Assembly (NCBI RefSeq): GCF_001440035.1 | Contig: NZ_LJYG01000094.1 | Span: 154,767-218,766 of the forward strand | Length of the DNA stretch: 64,000 nt | Reading direction: 5' to 3' | Source: Bradyrhizobium manausense | GTDB lineage: Bacteria > Pseudomonadota > Alphaproteobacteria > Rhizobiales > Xanthobacteraceae | Shown: positions 52,064 through 61,497 of the stretch, in pieces | Layout: every line of letters starts with the position of its first letter | Position numbering within the stretch: the first letter of the stretch is position 1 | Made by a program: the position numbers and the translations under genes | The notes under the pieces: model-generated | Told to the model about the DNA's origin: nothing | Seen by the model: only the letters and a program-made list of their open reading frames with translations | Database searches by the model: none

Positions 52064-53644
52064 TCAACCGCTCGCGGTGCTCGCATCGCCGGCATCGCCG
52101 AACGAGGTCCAGCCGCCGTCGACATAGAGGATCGAGCCGTTGACGTAGGACGCTTCCGGCGAGGCCAGGAAATATGCCGCGTTTGCGATCTCCGCCGGCT
52201 CGCCGAAGCGGCCGAGCGGAACGCGGCGGCGGATCCGCGCGCTGTCGATGCGCCCCGATTCCTGAAGCGCAGCCACGCCCGGCGTGCGGACATAGCCTGG
52301 CGCAATGGTGGCGGTGCGCACGCCGGCAGGGCCGAGCTCAGCCGCCATGCACCGCGTCAGAATGTCGACGGCGGCCTTCGACGCGCCGTAGGCGTGGCGC
52401 GGCGCGAAAGGCAGGAATGTGTTGATCGATCCGAGATTGAGAATAACGCCGCCGCTCCCCATCAGCTTGATTGCCTCTCGCGCGCAGAGAAAGGCGCCCA
52501 CGAGATTGACCTCCAAGACCTTGTCGAGCTCCGCTGCGGACTGCGCGAGCGCCGGCACGAAACCGTCGGCCACCGCGGCATCGTTGACCAGCACGTCGAC
52601 GCGACCGAAGCGCTGCCGGATCGCGGCAAACACCGCCAGCACCTCCTGTTCGGAGGAGACGTCCAAGACGAAGGCCATGTGTTTCGTGCCGAGCGCGCGC
52701 ACGAGCTCGGCAGCGCGATCGCCATCCTTGTCGGCGACGACCACGGTATCGCCGGCGGACGCAAATCGTTGGACGATCGCCGCCCCGATGCCGTTGGCGC
52801 CGCCGGTCACGACCACGATACGCTCCTTCAGCGCCGGCTCGGGCTTTTTCAGTTCGGCGTCCGGCGCCCCCATGACCGGAGGATGCGCGTCGCCGGGCTG
52901 ATTGAAGGATTGCCAGCCGCCGTCGACGGCAAGGACTGCGCCCGTGACATACCCTGCGTCCGGCGAAGCGAGGAAGCGCGCCGCTGCGGCGATCTCGTCC
53001 GGGCGTCCCATGCGCCCCAGTGGAACGCGCCGCCGGACCAGTTCGAGGTTCGCCTTGCCGGAGCGCTCCAACTCCGCAACCATGGGCGTGCGGACATAGC
53101 CGGGCGCCACCGCCACGACGCGAATGCCATGTTTTGCCCATTCGCAAGCGAGCGACCGCGTCGCCGAAATCAACCCCGCCTTGGACGCCGCATAGGCGTT
53201 GCGCTTGGGATTGCCGAGAACGCCGGCCAGCGACGCGATGTTCACGATCACGCCGCCCTGCCCCATCATGCGCCTCGCCGCCTCGCGCGCCAGCACGAAG
53301 GGGCCGCGCAGGTTGACGCTCAACGCCTTGCGAAACGAGGCGACGTCCGTGTCTGTCGTCGCCGCCATGGTCGGCCCGAGCGCGGCGTTGTTGACGAGAA
53401 CGTCAATCCGTCCAAACCGCCGCTCGATCGCGGCGACGAGCTCCACAACCTCGTCTTCAGAAGCCACGTCGCAATAGAACGCCGCATGCTCGCCGCCGAG
53501 CGCAACCGTGATATCGCCGACGTCGGTGCCAGGCAGATCGACGGCCGCAATGACATCACGGTCCCGATGGAAGGCCTCGAGCAGCGCCCGGCCGACGCCA
53601 CCGGCCGCTCCGGTGATGATGACAACGCGCCTTGGCTTTTGCAT
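52064..53644 (-). CDS. Tandem fusion of two short-chain dehydrogenases (SDR-SDR)
   Basis: A 526-residue protein with two complete classical SDR domains. Domain 1 (1-250): TGAAGGVG at 11-18, NNAA, and YAASK with Tyr151/Lys155. A short linker (PGDAHPPVMGAPDAEL) leads to domain 2 (271-520): TGGANGIG near 279-286, NDAA, and YGASK with Tyr419/Lys423. Both keep the active-site Tyr/Lys and the C-terminal FLASPxAxYVxGxxLxVDGGW. It probably oxidises hydroxyl groups; the two domains could act on consecutive intermediates. The start follows a spaced ribosome site, 25 bases after the SnoaL-like gene. Confidence 0.92.
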   Translation of the reverse strand: MQKPRRVVIITGAAGGVGRALLEAFHRDRDVIAAVDLPGTDVGDITVALGGEHAAFYCDVASEDEVVELVAAIERRFGRIDVLVNNAALGPTMAATTDTDVASFRKALSVNLRGPFVLAREAARRMMGQGGVIVNIASLAGVLGNPKRNAYAASKAGLISATRSLACEWAKHGIRVVAVAPGYVRTPMVAELERSGKANLELVRRRVPLGRMGRPDEIAAAARFLASPDAGYVTGAVLAVDGGWQSFNQPGDAHPPVMGAPDAELKKPEPALKERIVVVTGGANGIGAAIVQRFASAGDTVVVADKDGDRAAELVRALGTKHMAFVLDVSSEQEVLAVFAAIRQRFGRVDVLVNDAAVADGFVPALAQSAAELDKVLEVNLVGAFLCAREAIKLMGSGGVILNLGSINTFLPFAPRHAYGASKAAVDILTRCMAAELGPAGVRTATIAPGYVRTPGVAALQESGRIDSARIRRRVPLGRFGEPAEIANAAYFLASPEASYVNGSILYVDGGWTSFGDAGDASTASG

Positions 53645-53669
53645 CGCCCACTTCCTTCGATGCGTTTAC

Positions 53670-54215
53670 CTACATGCGCAGAGCGCGCGCATCGGCCAGA
53701 ACTTCATAGATGGGATCCTCGGGGTGCCGCGTTCCGATCGGCGTCCGCGGGCCAAAACGCACCTCCTCGCCCTCGGTCGGCACGGCCTGCTCTTCCACCC
53801 AGTCAAACGTCACGATGCGCCGCGCGACCCGCCATTCCCCGCCGCGCTTCTCGAACAGGTCGCAGTAGCGCCCGGCCATCACGTACTGCCGTACGACGCC
53901 GTCCTTGCCGTGAGCGCGCTGCATGGCGAGGAAGTAGGTCTCAACCACGGCTCGCGTCGGGCCGACGAATTCGATCAGAAGGTTGCCGACCTGATGGACG
54001 TTGCGCGCGCCGCTCTTGAAGATCTCGCGGGCCCAAAGGAAGAAGCCCTCCACCGGCCCGGAATAGATGCCATGCTGATCGGTGGCGTCGGGCCAATAGG
54101 TGCCGCGCAGCGTGGCCTCATCGGCCCTGTCGACTCCGCGGCAATAGCGATAGATGCAATCGCGGATCGCCTCGCGGTCCAGGAGTTCGGTGAGCTTCGC
54201 TGCATCGATCGTCAT
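53670..54215 (-). CDS. SnoaL/NTF2-like fold protein
   Basis: A 181-residue protein starting MTIDAAKLTELLDREAIRDCIYRYCRGVDRAD, the standard opening of SnoaL_4-type proteins. Core strands include VGPTRAVVETYFLAMQRAH and EWRVARRIVTFDWVEEQ. Relatives are small isomerases, dehydratases or dioxygenase beta-subunit-like partners; nothing here fixes the reaction. The start at 54215 has GGGGGAAGAG; a longer frame to 54281 runs into the synthetase. Confidence 0.85.
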   Translation of the reverse strand: MTIDAAKLTELLDREAIRDCIYRYCRGVDRADEATLRGTYWPDATDQHGIYSGPVEGFFLWAREIFKSGARNVHQVGNLLIEFVGPTRAVVETYFLAMQRAHGKDGVVRQYVMAGRYCDLFEKRGGEWRVARRIVTFDWVEEQAVPTEGEEVRFGPRTPIGTRHPEDPIYEVLADARALRM

Positions 54216-54246
54216 ATATCTCTTCCCCCAACCAGAATCGCCATGC

Positions 54247-56364
54247 TCAAGACCCGGATCTGCACGGGACCAGCAGCGCATCGAGCGGCATGACGCCCTC
54301 GCCGCGCGGCATCGCCAGAACCGGGTTGAGATCGATGCTCTCGATCAGTTCGGCATTGTCGGCAGCGAATTGCGACAGCCGCGACAGCATCTCCGCCAGT
54401 GCATCGATATCGGTGGGAGGCGCACCGCGAACGCCCTCCAGCAGCGCAAACCCACGGATCTCGTGGATCATTCGCTGCGCCTCGGCAACGTCGAATGGCG
54501 CTGCGCGGAACGTCACATCCTTGAGCACCTCGACGAAAACGCCGCCGAGCCCGAACATGACCACAGGACCAAAGGTCGGATCGCGCACCACACCGGCAAT
54601 GGTCTCCACCCCGCCCTTGATCATTGGTGAGGCGATGACGCCGTCAATCCGCGCGTCCGGCCGCTGGTCGCGCGCGCGGGCCAGAATGGTTCGCGCGGCA
54701 TCGCGGGCCTCCGCCTCATTCCGCACTCCGACGATGACGCCGCCGATCTCGGTCTTGTGCGCGATGTCAGGGGAGCAGATCTTGACCACCACCGGAAAGC
54801 CGATCGCTGCCGCGGCGGCGCCGGCGTCCTCGTCGGGCCGCACCAGCGCTTCCTTCGGAAACGCAATGCCGGCCGCCGCGCGCAACAGCGATTTCGCCTC
54901 GTGCTCGCTGAGCGCGCCGTGCGGTGGCGCGATGCGCATCGCGGCCGGCGCGGCCGGGCGCGTCGCTTTCGCCGCATCGAAGCTGCGGCGAAACCAGACC
55001 AGTGCCGCCAGCGCGTTCACCAGCGCCGAGCCATCCTCGAAGACCAGGAAACCGTCGTTCTCGTAGGCGCGAACGATCTCCGCCGGCGCCGACATGGACA
55101 GCGCCAGGACCCGGCCTTCATGTCCGGCTGTTGCGGTCCGCAGCGTCTGGCGCAGCTTGGCCGAGAAGGTGGGGCTGGCCGGTCCGCTGCCGAAAATGCC
55201 GGCGAAGAGGTGATAGCCGCCCTTCTCGAGCATCGCGGCGATATAGCTCGTCATCAGCGGCAGGTCGGTAAGCGCCTGCGCCGTCGCATCCACGGGATTG
55301 CGGGGCGATGCGTAAGGAAGCATCGCCTTCAATTCCTCCTGCGCCGCCTCAGGCATCGGTGCGGCGTCGAGCCCGCACGCCGAAGCGTCATCGGCCATCT
55401 GAATGCCGAAGCCGCCGGACAGCGTGAAGATGCCGAACCTGTTGCCCGCGGGATAAAGCCCGCGCGCGCAGGCATAGGCCACGTCGAGGTGCTCGGCGGT
55501 GGTCCGCGCCCGATAGGCGCCATACTGCCGCAGCACCGCGTCGAACACGGCGTCCGATCCCGCCAGCGCCGCGGTGTGCGAACTCACAGCCTGCGCGCCG
55601 ACGTCGGAGCGGCCGACCTTCAGGAAGACGATGGCCTTTTCCCGTGCGCGCGCGACCTCCAGCGCCTCGACGAATGTGTCGCGATCGCGAATGCCTTCCG
55701 CATAGGCCATTACGACCTTGACATCCGCCTGATCAATGACCCAGCGCAGCGCTTCGGCGACATCGATGTCGCACTCATTTCCCGTCGTGATCCACTGCCC
55801 GATGCCAAGGCCGCGCTGGCGCGCCAAGTGGGCGATATGCGAGCCGTAGGCCCCGCTCTGCGACACGACCGCGACCGGACCGGGCTCGACGAACGCGGCA
55901 TCGAGGATCGCCGAGAATGTCCCGTAATAGCCGATGCCGGCGTTGAACAATCCGAGGCAGTTCGGGCCGAGAACACGCATGCCGCTCTGGCGAGCGATGC
56001 CGGCGATCTCATCCTGCGCAAGACGCCCCTGCTCGCTTGCCTCGGCAAAACCCGCTGAAAACACCACGGCTGCGTTGACGCCGCGATCCGCGCAGTCCCT
56101 CAGCGCCTGGACCGTGCCTTGCGCCGGCACCGCGAGGATGGCGACATCAGGCACCTCCGGCAGCGCCGCGACGGAGCTGTAGGACCCGATGCCCTGGACG
56201 GTATCCCGCTTCGGGTTGACCGGGTAGACGGCGCCCTTGAAGCCGCCCTCGCGCAAGTACCTCAACGGGCGTCCACCGATGCGCGCGACATCGTCCGAGG
56301 CACCGATCAGGGCAACGGACCGCGGCTTGAAAAGCGGATCGAGCGAGGCTGGGGGCTGACGCAT
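54247..56364 (-). CDS. NDP-forming acyl-CoA synthetase (fused alpha/beta)
   Basis: A 705-residue acetyl-CoA synthetase (ADP-forming)-type enzyme. CoA-binding domain (about 10-135; PRSVALIGASDD, VYPVNPKRD), flavodoxin-like ligase domain (about 150-300; VAVVSQSGAYGSHIA, VSSHTAALAGSD with the phosphohistidine) and C-terminal ATP-grasp domain (about 480-700; IGFPVVVKICSPDIAHKTEIGGV, FGPVVMFGLGGVFVEVLKD). It makes or uses an acyl-CoA at the cost of a nucleoside diphosphate cycle. ATG at 56364 shares a base with the preceding stop. Confidence 0.92.
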   Translation of the reverse strand: MRQPPASLDPLFKPRSVALIGASDDVARIGGRPLRYLREGGFKGAVYPVNPKRDTVQGIGSYSSVAALPEVPDVAILAVPAQGTVQALRDCADRGVNAAVVFSAGFAEASEQGRLAQDEIAGIARQSGMRVLGPNCLGLFNAGIGYYGTFSAILDAAFVEPGPVAVVSQSGAYGSHIAHLARQRGLGIGQWITTGNECDIDVAEALRWVIDQADVKVVMAYAEGIRDRDTFVEALEVARAREKAIVFLKVGRSDVGAQAVSSHTAALAGSDAVFDAVLRQYGAYRARTTAEHLDVAYACARGLYPAGNRFGIFTLSGGFGIQMADDASACGLDAAPMPEAAQEELKAMLPYASPRNPVDATAQALTDLPLMTSYIAAMLEKGGYHLFAGIFGSGPASPTFSAKLRQTLRTATAGHEGRVLALSMSAPAEIVRAYENDGFLVFEDGSALVNALAALVWFRRSFDAAKATRPAAPAAMRIAPPHGALSEHEAKSLLRAAAGIAFPKEALVRPDEDAGAAAAAIGFPVVVKICSPDIAHKTEIGGVIVGVRNEAEARDAARTILARARDQRPDARIDGVIASPMIKGGVETIAGVVRDPTFGPVVMFGLGGVFVEVLKDVTFRAAPFDVAEAQRMIHEIRGFALLEGVRGAPPTDIDALAEMLSRLSQFAADNAELIESIDLNPVLAMPRGEGVMPLDALLVPCRSGS

Positions 56365-57272
56365 CAAGACGTGGTCCTGGTTGGGAAAGAGTTCGGCTGA
56401 ACCCGGAATTGCGCTTCCGGCAGACCGGTAACGCCGAGACCCTCGATCGCGAACAGAAAGCCGCCGTCCGGGTGCCGCGAAACCGCGCGTCCGGATCCTG
56501 AATCCTTGATCGAGGTGACATAGAGCGTCGATAGATCCGGACCGCCGAAAGCGACCGATGAGGGCAAGTCGGTCGGCGCGTCGATCAGACGATCAAGCGT
56601 ACCTTCCGGAGTAAACCGCGCGATTTTGCCCACCTGCACCAGCGCGACCCAAAGGCAGCCGTCGCAATCGACGGTCGCGCCGTCCGGCCCGGAATGATAT
56701 GGCGCGGTGTCGATGACTATCCGGGGTTCTCGATCGGGCTTATCACCGGGCCCATAGCGATAGGCGCGGATTGCGCGGTCGAGACTGTCGGCAAAATACA
56801 TCGTGCGGCCGTCGGGGCTGAAGCAAAGCGCATTCGAAATGCGAATGCCATCGGCAAGCACCGTATGCGCACCGGCAGCGTCCATGCGAAAGAGCTGCCC
56901 CAACGGCTCCGCATATACGCCCATGGTGCCGCAGAGAAACCGTCCCCAACGATCCACCTTGCCGTCATTGAAGCGCACGCGGATATCGCGAGGCTCGGGC
57001 AAGAACAGCGATGTCAGTGAGCCGGAGCCGAGATCGAGCTGGTAAATGCCGTCCACGAGCGCGACGACCAGCGCATCGCCTTGGACAAGCGCGACAGAGC
57101 CGATCATGGACGGGACATCCCAATGCCGCGTGTCATCCCTCGCTGGCTCATAGGCATGCACGCGACGCGCGACGCCATCGACCCAATACAGCCGTTGCCG
57201 CTCGGCATCCCAGAGCGGGCTTTCACCCAACTGGGCAGCTGTCGCCGATATCCGGCTCACTTGCAGCGCCAT
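56364..57272 (-). CDS. SMP-30/gluconolactonase/LRE-family hydrolase
   Basis: A 302-residue six-bladed beta-propeller lactonase. Metal ligands are in GESPLWD, RFNDGKVDRWGRFLCGT, ISNALCFSPDGRTMYFADS and PDGATVDCDGCLWVALV. It opens lactones, so it is a natural partner for a Baeyer-Villiger enzyme in this operon. The start at 57272 (MALQVSRI) is taken; the longer frame to 57434 overlaps the binding-protein gene and adds Arg/Pro-rich sequence. The ribosome site is weak. Confidence 0.9.
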   Translation of the reverse strand: MALQVSRISATAAQLGESPLWDAERQRLYWVDGVARRVHAYEPARDDTRHWDVPSMIGSVALVQGDALVVALVDGIYQLDLGSGSLTSLFLPEPRDIRVRFNDGKVDRWGRFLCGTMGVYAEPLGQLFRMDAAGAHTVLADGIRISNALCFSPDGRTMYFADSLDRAIRAYRYGPGDKPDREPRIVIDTAPYHSGPDGATVDCDGCLWVALVQVGKIARFTPEGTLDRLIDAPTDLPSSVAFGGPDLSTLYVTSIKDSGSGRAVSRHPDGGFLFAIEGLGVTGLPEAQFRVQPNSFPTRTTS

Positions 57273-57300
57273 CAAGCAGTCCCGCTTATACTCTCTTGGT

Positions 57301-58530
57301 TCACTGGGTCTTGAGCAGATCGCAGGTGCTCTCCGAGGCTGGGCGCCAGGCGTCCTCGGCCGGAATGGTCGACGTGATCTCGTAGTAGTCATAAGGATAT
57401 TTCGACTCCGCCGGCGCCTTGATGCGCGCGGCATAGAGCGGCCGCATCACCTGGCCGTCGGCACGGATGCTGACATTCTTCATCTCGAAATCGTTGATGG
57501 GCGTCGTCTTCATCTGCCGCACCACCGCTTCGCCGTCGTCGGTCTGCGTCGCGGCGACCGCCTTGAGATAGTGCGTGATCGCGCTGTAGGTGCTCGCTTG
57601 CGCCTCGTTCGGGACGCGGTCTTTGAATTCCGCCTGAAATCGCTTCGCAAAGGCGCGCGTCTCGTCCGTCATGTCCCAGTAGAAGGGCGTCGTCAGGCGC
57701 ACGTTCTGCAGCGGCTGCAGGCCGATACTATGCGTTTGATTGAGCAACAGACCCAGCGGGGCAAGCTGCTGCTTCTGCGTCAACCCGAATTCCTGTGCCT
57801 GCTTCATGGCATTGGCGAAGTCCGATCCCGAATTGGCGAGCGCAATGACCTTTGCATCACTCGCCTGTGCCGTCAGCAGGAACGAGGAGAAATCCGAGGA
57901 ATTGAGCGGGTGAAGCACGGAGCCGACGACCTTGCCGCCATCGGCCTTGATGAAGTTCGTCGTATCGGCCTGCCAGGCCTTGCCGAACGAATAGTCGACG
58001 GTGACGAAGAACCAGGTGTCGAGCCCTCGTGCGAGCAGCGATTTCACCGTCGCCTTGGGCAACGCATAGGTGTCCATCGTCCATTGCGTCGTCATCGGTG
58101 AGCATTTTTCGTTCGTGAACATTGAGGCCGCGGTTCCCGCCAGGAGATACGGCTTCTTCCGGTTCTTCATGATGTCCTGCACGCCCAGCGCGATCGAGGA
58201 CGCCGAACAGCCGACAATCGCGTCCACCCTCTCGTTGTCCAGCCAGCGCAAGGCAATGGCCATCCCTATATCCGGCTTGTTCTGATCGTCGGCCACAACG
58301 AGCTCGATCTTCTTGCCGTTGATGGCGCCGCCAAAGTCGCTGATCGCGAGACGTGCGGCGACGACCGAACCCGGCCCGCAATTATCCGAATAAGGACCGG
58401 CCTGGTCGTTCATGATGCCGATCTTGATGACGTCCCCGGAAATCCCCTGCGCGCGGACCGGCGTTGCAGGGCAGGAAATTGCGCTCAACAAGATCGCCAC
58501 AGCGGCGATATAGCTAACCGAGAGTCTCAT
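57301..58530 (-). CDS. Branched-chain-amino-acid-type ABC substrate-binding protein
   Basis: A 409-residue LivJ-like periplasmic receptor with a Sec signal (about 1-28, LSVSYIAAVAILLSAISCPATPVRAQ). The mature protein starts ISGDVIKIGIMNDQAGPYSD. GGAGGAG precedes the start at 58530; the longer frame to 58818 has no family sequence. No permease or ATPase gene is adjacent, so it is an orphan receptor that must share membrane components or have them outside the window. Its ligand is probably the compound degraded by this cluster. Confidence 0.9.
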   Translation of the reverse strand: MRLSVSYIAAVAILLSAISCPATPVRAQGISGDVIKIGIMNDQAGPYSDNCGPGSVVAARLAISDFGGAINGKKIELVVADDQNKPDIGMAIALRWLDNERVDAIVGCSASSIALGVQDIMKNRKKPYLLAGTAASMFTNEKCSPMTTQWTMDTYALPKATVKSLLARGLDTWFFVTVDYSFGKAWQADTTNFIKADGGKVVGSVLHPLNSSDFSSFLLTAQASDAKVIALANSGSDFANAMKQAQEFGLTQKQQLAPLGLLLNQTHSIGLQPLQNVRLTTPFYWDMTDETRAFAKRFQAEFKDRVPNEAQASTYSAITHYLKAVAATQTDDGEAVVRQMKTTPINDFEMKNVSIRADGQVMRPLYAARIKAPAESKYPYDYYEITSTIPAEDAWRPASESTCDLLKTQ

Positions 58531-58597
58531 ATGCTCCTCCTTACGGTCCGCGGCTCTTCTTGTTGTGGTGGGCCGCCAATGAACGATTGATGCGCAC

Positions 58598-59359
58598 TCA
58601 AGAGAACGCGTAGGTAATTCCTCCGTCGACAAACAGCATGTCGCCGGTGATGAAGCTCGCCTCATCGCTGGCAAGAAATACGGCTGCGTTCGCCACGTCG
58701 CGCGGCTCGCCCAGACGGCCGATCGGCACGCGTGCGCGGCGCCGCTCCCAGGCTTCCTCGCTGACGACAAGATTGGCGCCGTCCGTCGGCGTCGGCCCGG
58801 GCGCGATCGCGTTGACACGAATCCGGCGCGGCCCGAACTCGGCCGCGGCGGATCGCGTCGCGCCCGCCACCGCGGCCTTCACTGCGCTGTACATCACGCC
58901 ATTCGCCATCGCGAGCACGGCCGATGGCGATCCAATATTCACGATGGCTCCGCCCCCGGCCGCAGTCATTGGCTCGAGCACAGCCTGGTAACCCCAGATC
59001 ACACCCTTCAGGCCGACATCGATCATCCGGCCGATCATCTCTTCGGTTTGCTGCTCCAGCGGCCCGTAGCGATTCCACATCGCGTTGTTGACCAGGACAG
59101 TGGGCGGACCAACGGTCCTGAGGAGACGATCGACTGCCGCAAAAACGTCGGCCCGCAATCCCGCATTGCCGACGATCGCTACGGCCTTGCCACCCTCCGA
59201 GACGATAGAGTGCGCCGCAGCATCTGCGACTTCCGCCTTGAGATCGAGCACCCCGACTGCCGCGCCTTCACGCGCAAAGGCTTCTGCGATGGCGCGGCCG
59301 ATGCCGCGCCCTGCGCCGGTGACGAGCGCCACGCGCCCCTGTAGCCTGCCGCTTCCCAA
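58598..59359 (-). CDS. Short-chain dehydrogenase/reductase
   Basis: A 253-residue classical SDR: TGAGRGIG near 14-21, NNAMWN in the NNAG position, GSPS with catalytic Ser, and YSAVK (Tyr, Lys; the usual YxxxK). It ends with the FLASDEASFITGDMLFVDGG motif. It is divergent from the IclR gene and first on the leftward operon, likely oxidising an alcohol to the ketone used by the monooxygenase. Confidence 0.92.
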   Translation of the reverse strand: MGSGRLQGRVALVTGAGRGIGRAIAEAFAREGAAVGVLDLKAEVADAAAHSIVSEGGKAVAIVGNAGLRADVFAAVDRLLRTVGPPTVLVNNAMWNRYGPLEQQTEEMIGRMIDVGLKGVIWGYQAVLEPMTAAGGGAIVNIGSPSAVLAMANGVMYSAVKAAVAGATRSAAAEFGPRRIRVNAIAPGPTPTDGANLVVSEEAWERRRARVPIGRLGEPRDVANAAVFLASDEASFITGDMLFVDGGITYAFS

Positions 59360-59455
59360 TGACGTCCTCCAGCTCAGCGCCCGCGGCGTCGTATCGCGCC
59401 GTTGGACTTGACTGCGGGCAGCATGTCATGCGCTGTTGGGGCAAACCAAACATAA

Positions 59456-59488
59456 TTCATATGCGAAGCTGACTTTCATATCCGTGAA
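59456..59488. promoter_or_regulatory. Two tandem IclR-type operator half-palindromes
   Basis: Between the SDR and IclR genes lie TTCATATGCGAA (59456-59467) and TTCATATCCGTGAA (59475-59488), 19 bases apart. Each is a TTC(A)-N6-(T)GAA dyad and both begin TTCATAT. Repeated dyads in a divergent promoter are typical of IclR binding. Confidence 0.55.
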
Positions 59489-59515
59489 TTTTGCAGCGAC
59501 GATGAGGACCCAGTG

Positions 59516-60331
59516 ATGCAAGCGGCAGCAACGACGTCCGCAGCGGTACCGGGCGGGACATCCACCGTGAAGTCAGCGCTTCGCGCGCTCGAGATCCTTC
59601 AGTTCTTCATGAACGTCCGCCAGCCGCGCGCCATGTCGGAGATCGGGCTCGCGCTCGGCTATCCGCCGTCAAGCACGACAGTCCTGCTCAAGACCCTCGT
59701 CACCATGGGCTACCTGAATTACGACCGGCGAATGCGCGTCTATTTTCCAACACCAAAGGTGACGTCGCTCGGCGATTGGATTCCGCGTACTCTCTTCGGC
59801 AACAGCCGCACGCTCGAGGCCATGCACGACGTCCATGCGGCGACCGGCGAAACAGTCTCGATCGGCACGACGAACGACGTCTATCTGCAATACGTCAAGA
59901 TCGTCCAATCAATCCACCCGCTCCGCTTCCATGTGGATGAGGGGACACTGCGCCCATTGACTCAGTCGGCGCTTGGCTGGCTCCTGATGTCGACGATGTC
60001 GGACGAGAAGGCCGACAACATCATTCGCCGTGCGAATATCGCCACCCCCAACGCATCGGATCGCGTGAAGCTGTCGGACATGATGGACCGCATTCGGAAG
60101 ATCCGCGGCAAAGGATGGTGCTCGGCCGAAAACATTCCCATTCTCGGTGGCGGGACCATCTGCGTGCTGCTGCCCGTGACGATCCAAAACCAGCCGGTCG
60201 TACTCGGCCTCGGCGGCGCCGCCGAGCGTATCCGGCAGAACTTTGATCGTTACCTCGCCGTCCTTCAGCGCGCGGCGAAGTCGGTCAAGAAGGACAACGA
60301 CCTCGAGCAGCCGGTCGACATCGATTTCTGA
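59516..60331 (+). CDS. IclR family transcriptional regulator
   Basis: A 271-residue IclR protein. The winged HTH is at about 20-80 (SALRALEILQFFMNVRQPRAMSEIGLALGYPPSSTTVLLKTLVTMGYL) and the effector domain at about 100-255 (HAATGETVSIGTTNDVYLQYVKIV, GGGTICVLLPV). It is divergent from the SDR/monooxygenase operon and convergent by 8 bases with the beta-oxidation operon; it probably controls the first and possibly both. GTG one codon earlier is a less likely start. Confidence 0.93.
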   Translation: MQAAATTSAAVPGGTSTVKSALRALEILQFFMNVRQPRAMSEIGLALGYPPSSTTVLLKTLVTMGYLNYDRRMRVYFPTPKVTSLGDWIPRTLFGNSRTLEAMHDVHAATGETVSIGTTNDVYLQYVKIVQSIHPLRFHVDEGTLRPLTQSALGWLLMSTMSDEKADNIIRRANIATPNASDRVKLSDMMDRIRKIRGKGWCSAENIPILGGGTICVLLPVTIQNQPVVLGLGGAAERIRQNFDRYLAVLQRAAKSVKKDNDLEQPVDIDF

Positions 60332-60339
60332 CGCGGCAA

Positions 60340-61497
60340 TCAACCGGGAAGTTGGAGCACTGCCTTGGCCAGGATATTGCGCTGAATCTCGTTGGAGCCG
60401 CCGAAGATCGCGGGCGCGCGGGAGTCGAGAAAGAGATTCATCGCATCGATATCGACGTCTCCGGCGCCGAGATCGTCGGCAAATCTCGCCTCTTCGCCTG
60501 CGACAGTTAGCATTTCCTCCGTGATCCGCTGATAGAGCTCCGTCGTGAATATCTTGAGAGCGGAGACATCGGCGCCAAGTTCTCCGCCCGCACGCAGGAC
60601 TTTCGCATAGCGCTCGAAGGCTGATCCGAGATCGTAGAGGTCTAGCCGCAACCGCGCGAAACGAGACAGAAACGCGGGATCCTCGAACGCGCCACGTGCT
60701 TCTGCAAGCCGCCGCAGACGTTCGAGCGCATATTCCGGCCGCGTCGGCGCGCCGAGAAAGATACGTTCGTGGCCGAGCACCGACTTCGCGACGGTCCAAC
60801 CCTCGTGGATCTTGCCAACCAGGTTCTTCAGCGGCACACGCACGTTATCGAAGAAGACCTCGCAGAAATCTGTCTCGCCGCGCAGATTTTCGATCGGCCG
60901 GACACGAACGCCGGGCGAGGTCAAATCGAGCAAAAGAACGGTGATGCCCTTCTGGCGTACCTTGGCGTCGCGCTCGGTACGGACGAGGACGAAGATCCAG
61001 TTGGCGCAATGGGCGAGCGTGGTCCAGATCTTCTGTCCGTTCACCACGAACACGTCGCCATCCAGCTCAGCGGATGTCCTGAGGCTCGCGAGATCAGATC
61101 CTGCATTGGGTTCGGAATAACCCTGACACCAGACGTGCTCGCCGGACAGGATGCAAGGCAGGTAGTGAGCCTTCTGTTCCTCAGTGCCGTACTGAATCAG
61201 GAGCGGACCGACCAGGCCGATACCATGATCCGGAATGCGTGGACAGCCGAGACGTCCCCATTCCTCGACATAGATCATGTGCTTGGCCGCCGAGAGGCCC
61301 ATGCCGCCATATTGCCGGGGCCAGGTGGGCGCCAGCCACCCCTTGGCGGCCAGCGCATGGTACCATTCGGCGACTTCGTTGAAGAGTGGACGCTGCTTGC
61401 GCATGTACCGGAGATGGGCGGGGCAGTTCTGGTCGACCCACGTACGAAAGACCGACCTGAACTCCTCGTCGGGAACCTCGTTCCAGTCGGGCGCCAT
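60340..61497 (-). CDS. Acyl-CoA dehydrogenase
   Basis: A 385-residue FAD-dependent acyl-CoA dehydrogenase: WPRQYGGMGLS, the flavin-contact WCQGYSEPNAGSDLASL, VNGQKIWTT and the C-terminal IFGGSNEIQRNILAK. In place of the C-terminal catalytic Glu of medium-chain enzymes the site reads FGGSNEIQ, so the base is probably on another helix as in isovaleryl-CoA and steroid-type enzymes. ATG at 61497 shares a base with the hydratase stop. The longer open frame (to 62352) only shadows the hydratase gene. Confidence 0.92.
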   Translation of the reverse strand: MAPDWNEVPDEEFRSVFRTWVDQNCPAHLRYMRKQRPLFNEVAEWYHALAAKGWLAPTWPRQYGGMGLSAAKHMIYVEEWGRLGCPRIPDHGIGLVGPLLIQYGTEEQKAHYLPCILSGEHVWCQGYSEPNAGSDLASLRTSAELDGDVFVVNGQKIWTTLAHCANWIFVLVRTERDAKVRQKGITVLLLDLTSPGVRVRPIENLRGETDFCEVFFDNVRVPLKNLVGKIHEGWTVAKSVLGHERIFLGAPTRPEYALERLRRLAEARGAFEDPAFLSRFARLRLDLYDLGSAFERYAKVLRAGGELGADVSALKIFTTELYQRITEEMLTVAGEEARFADDLGAGDVDIDAMNLFLDSRAPAIFGGSNEIQRNILAKAVLQLPG

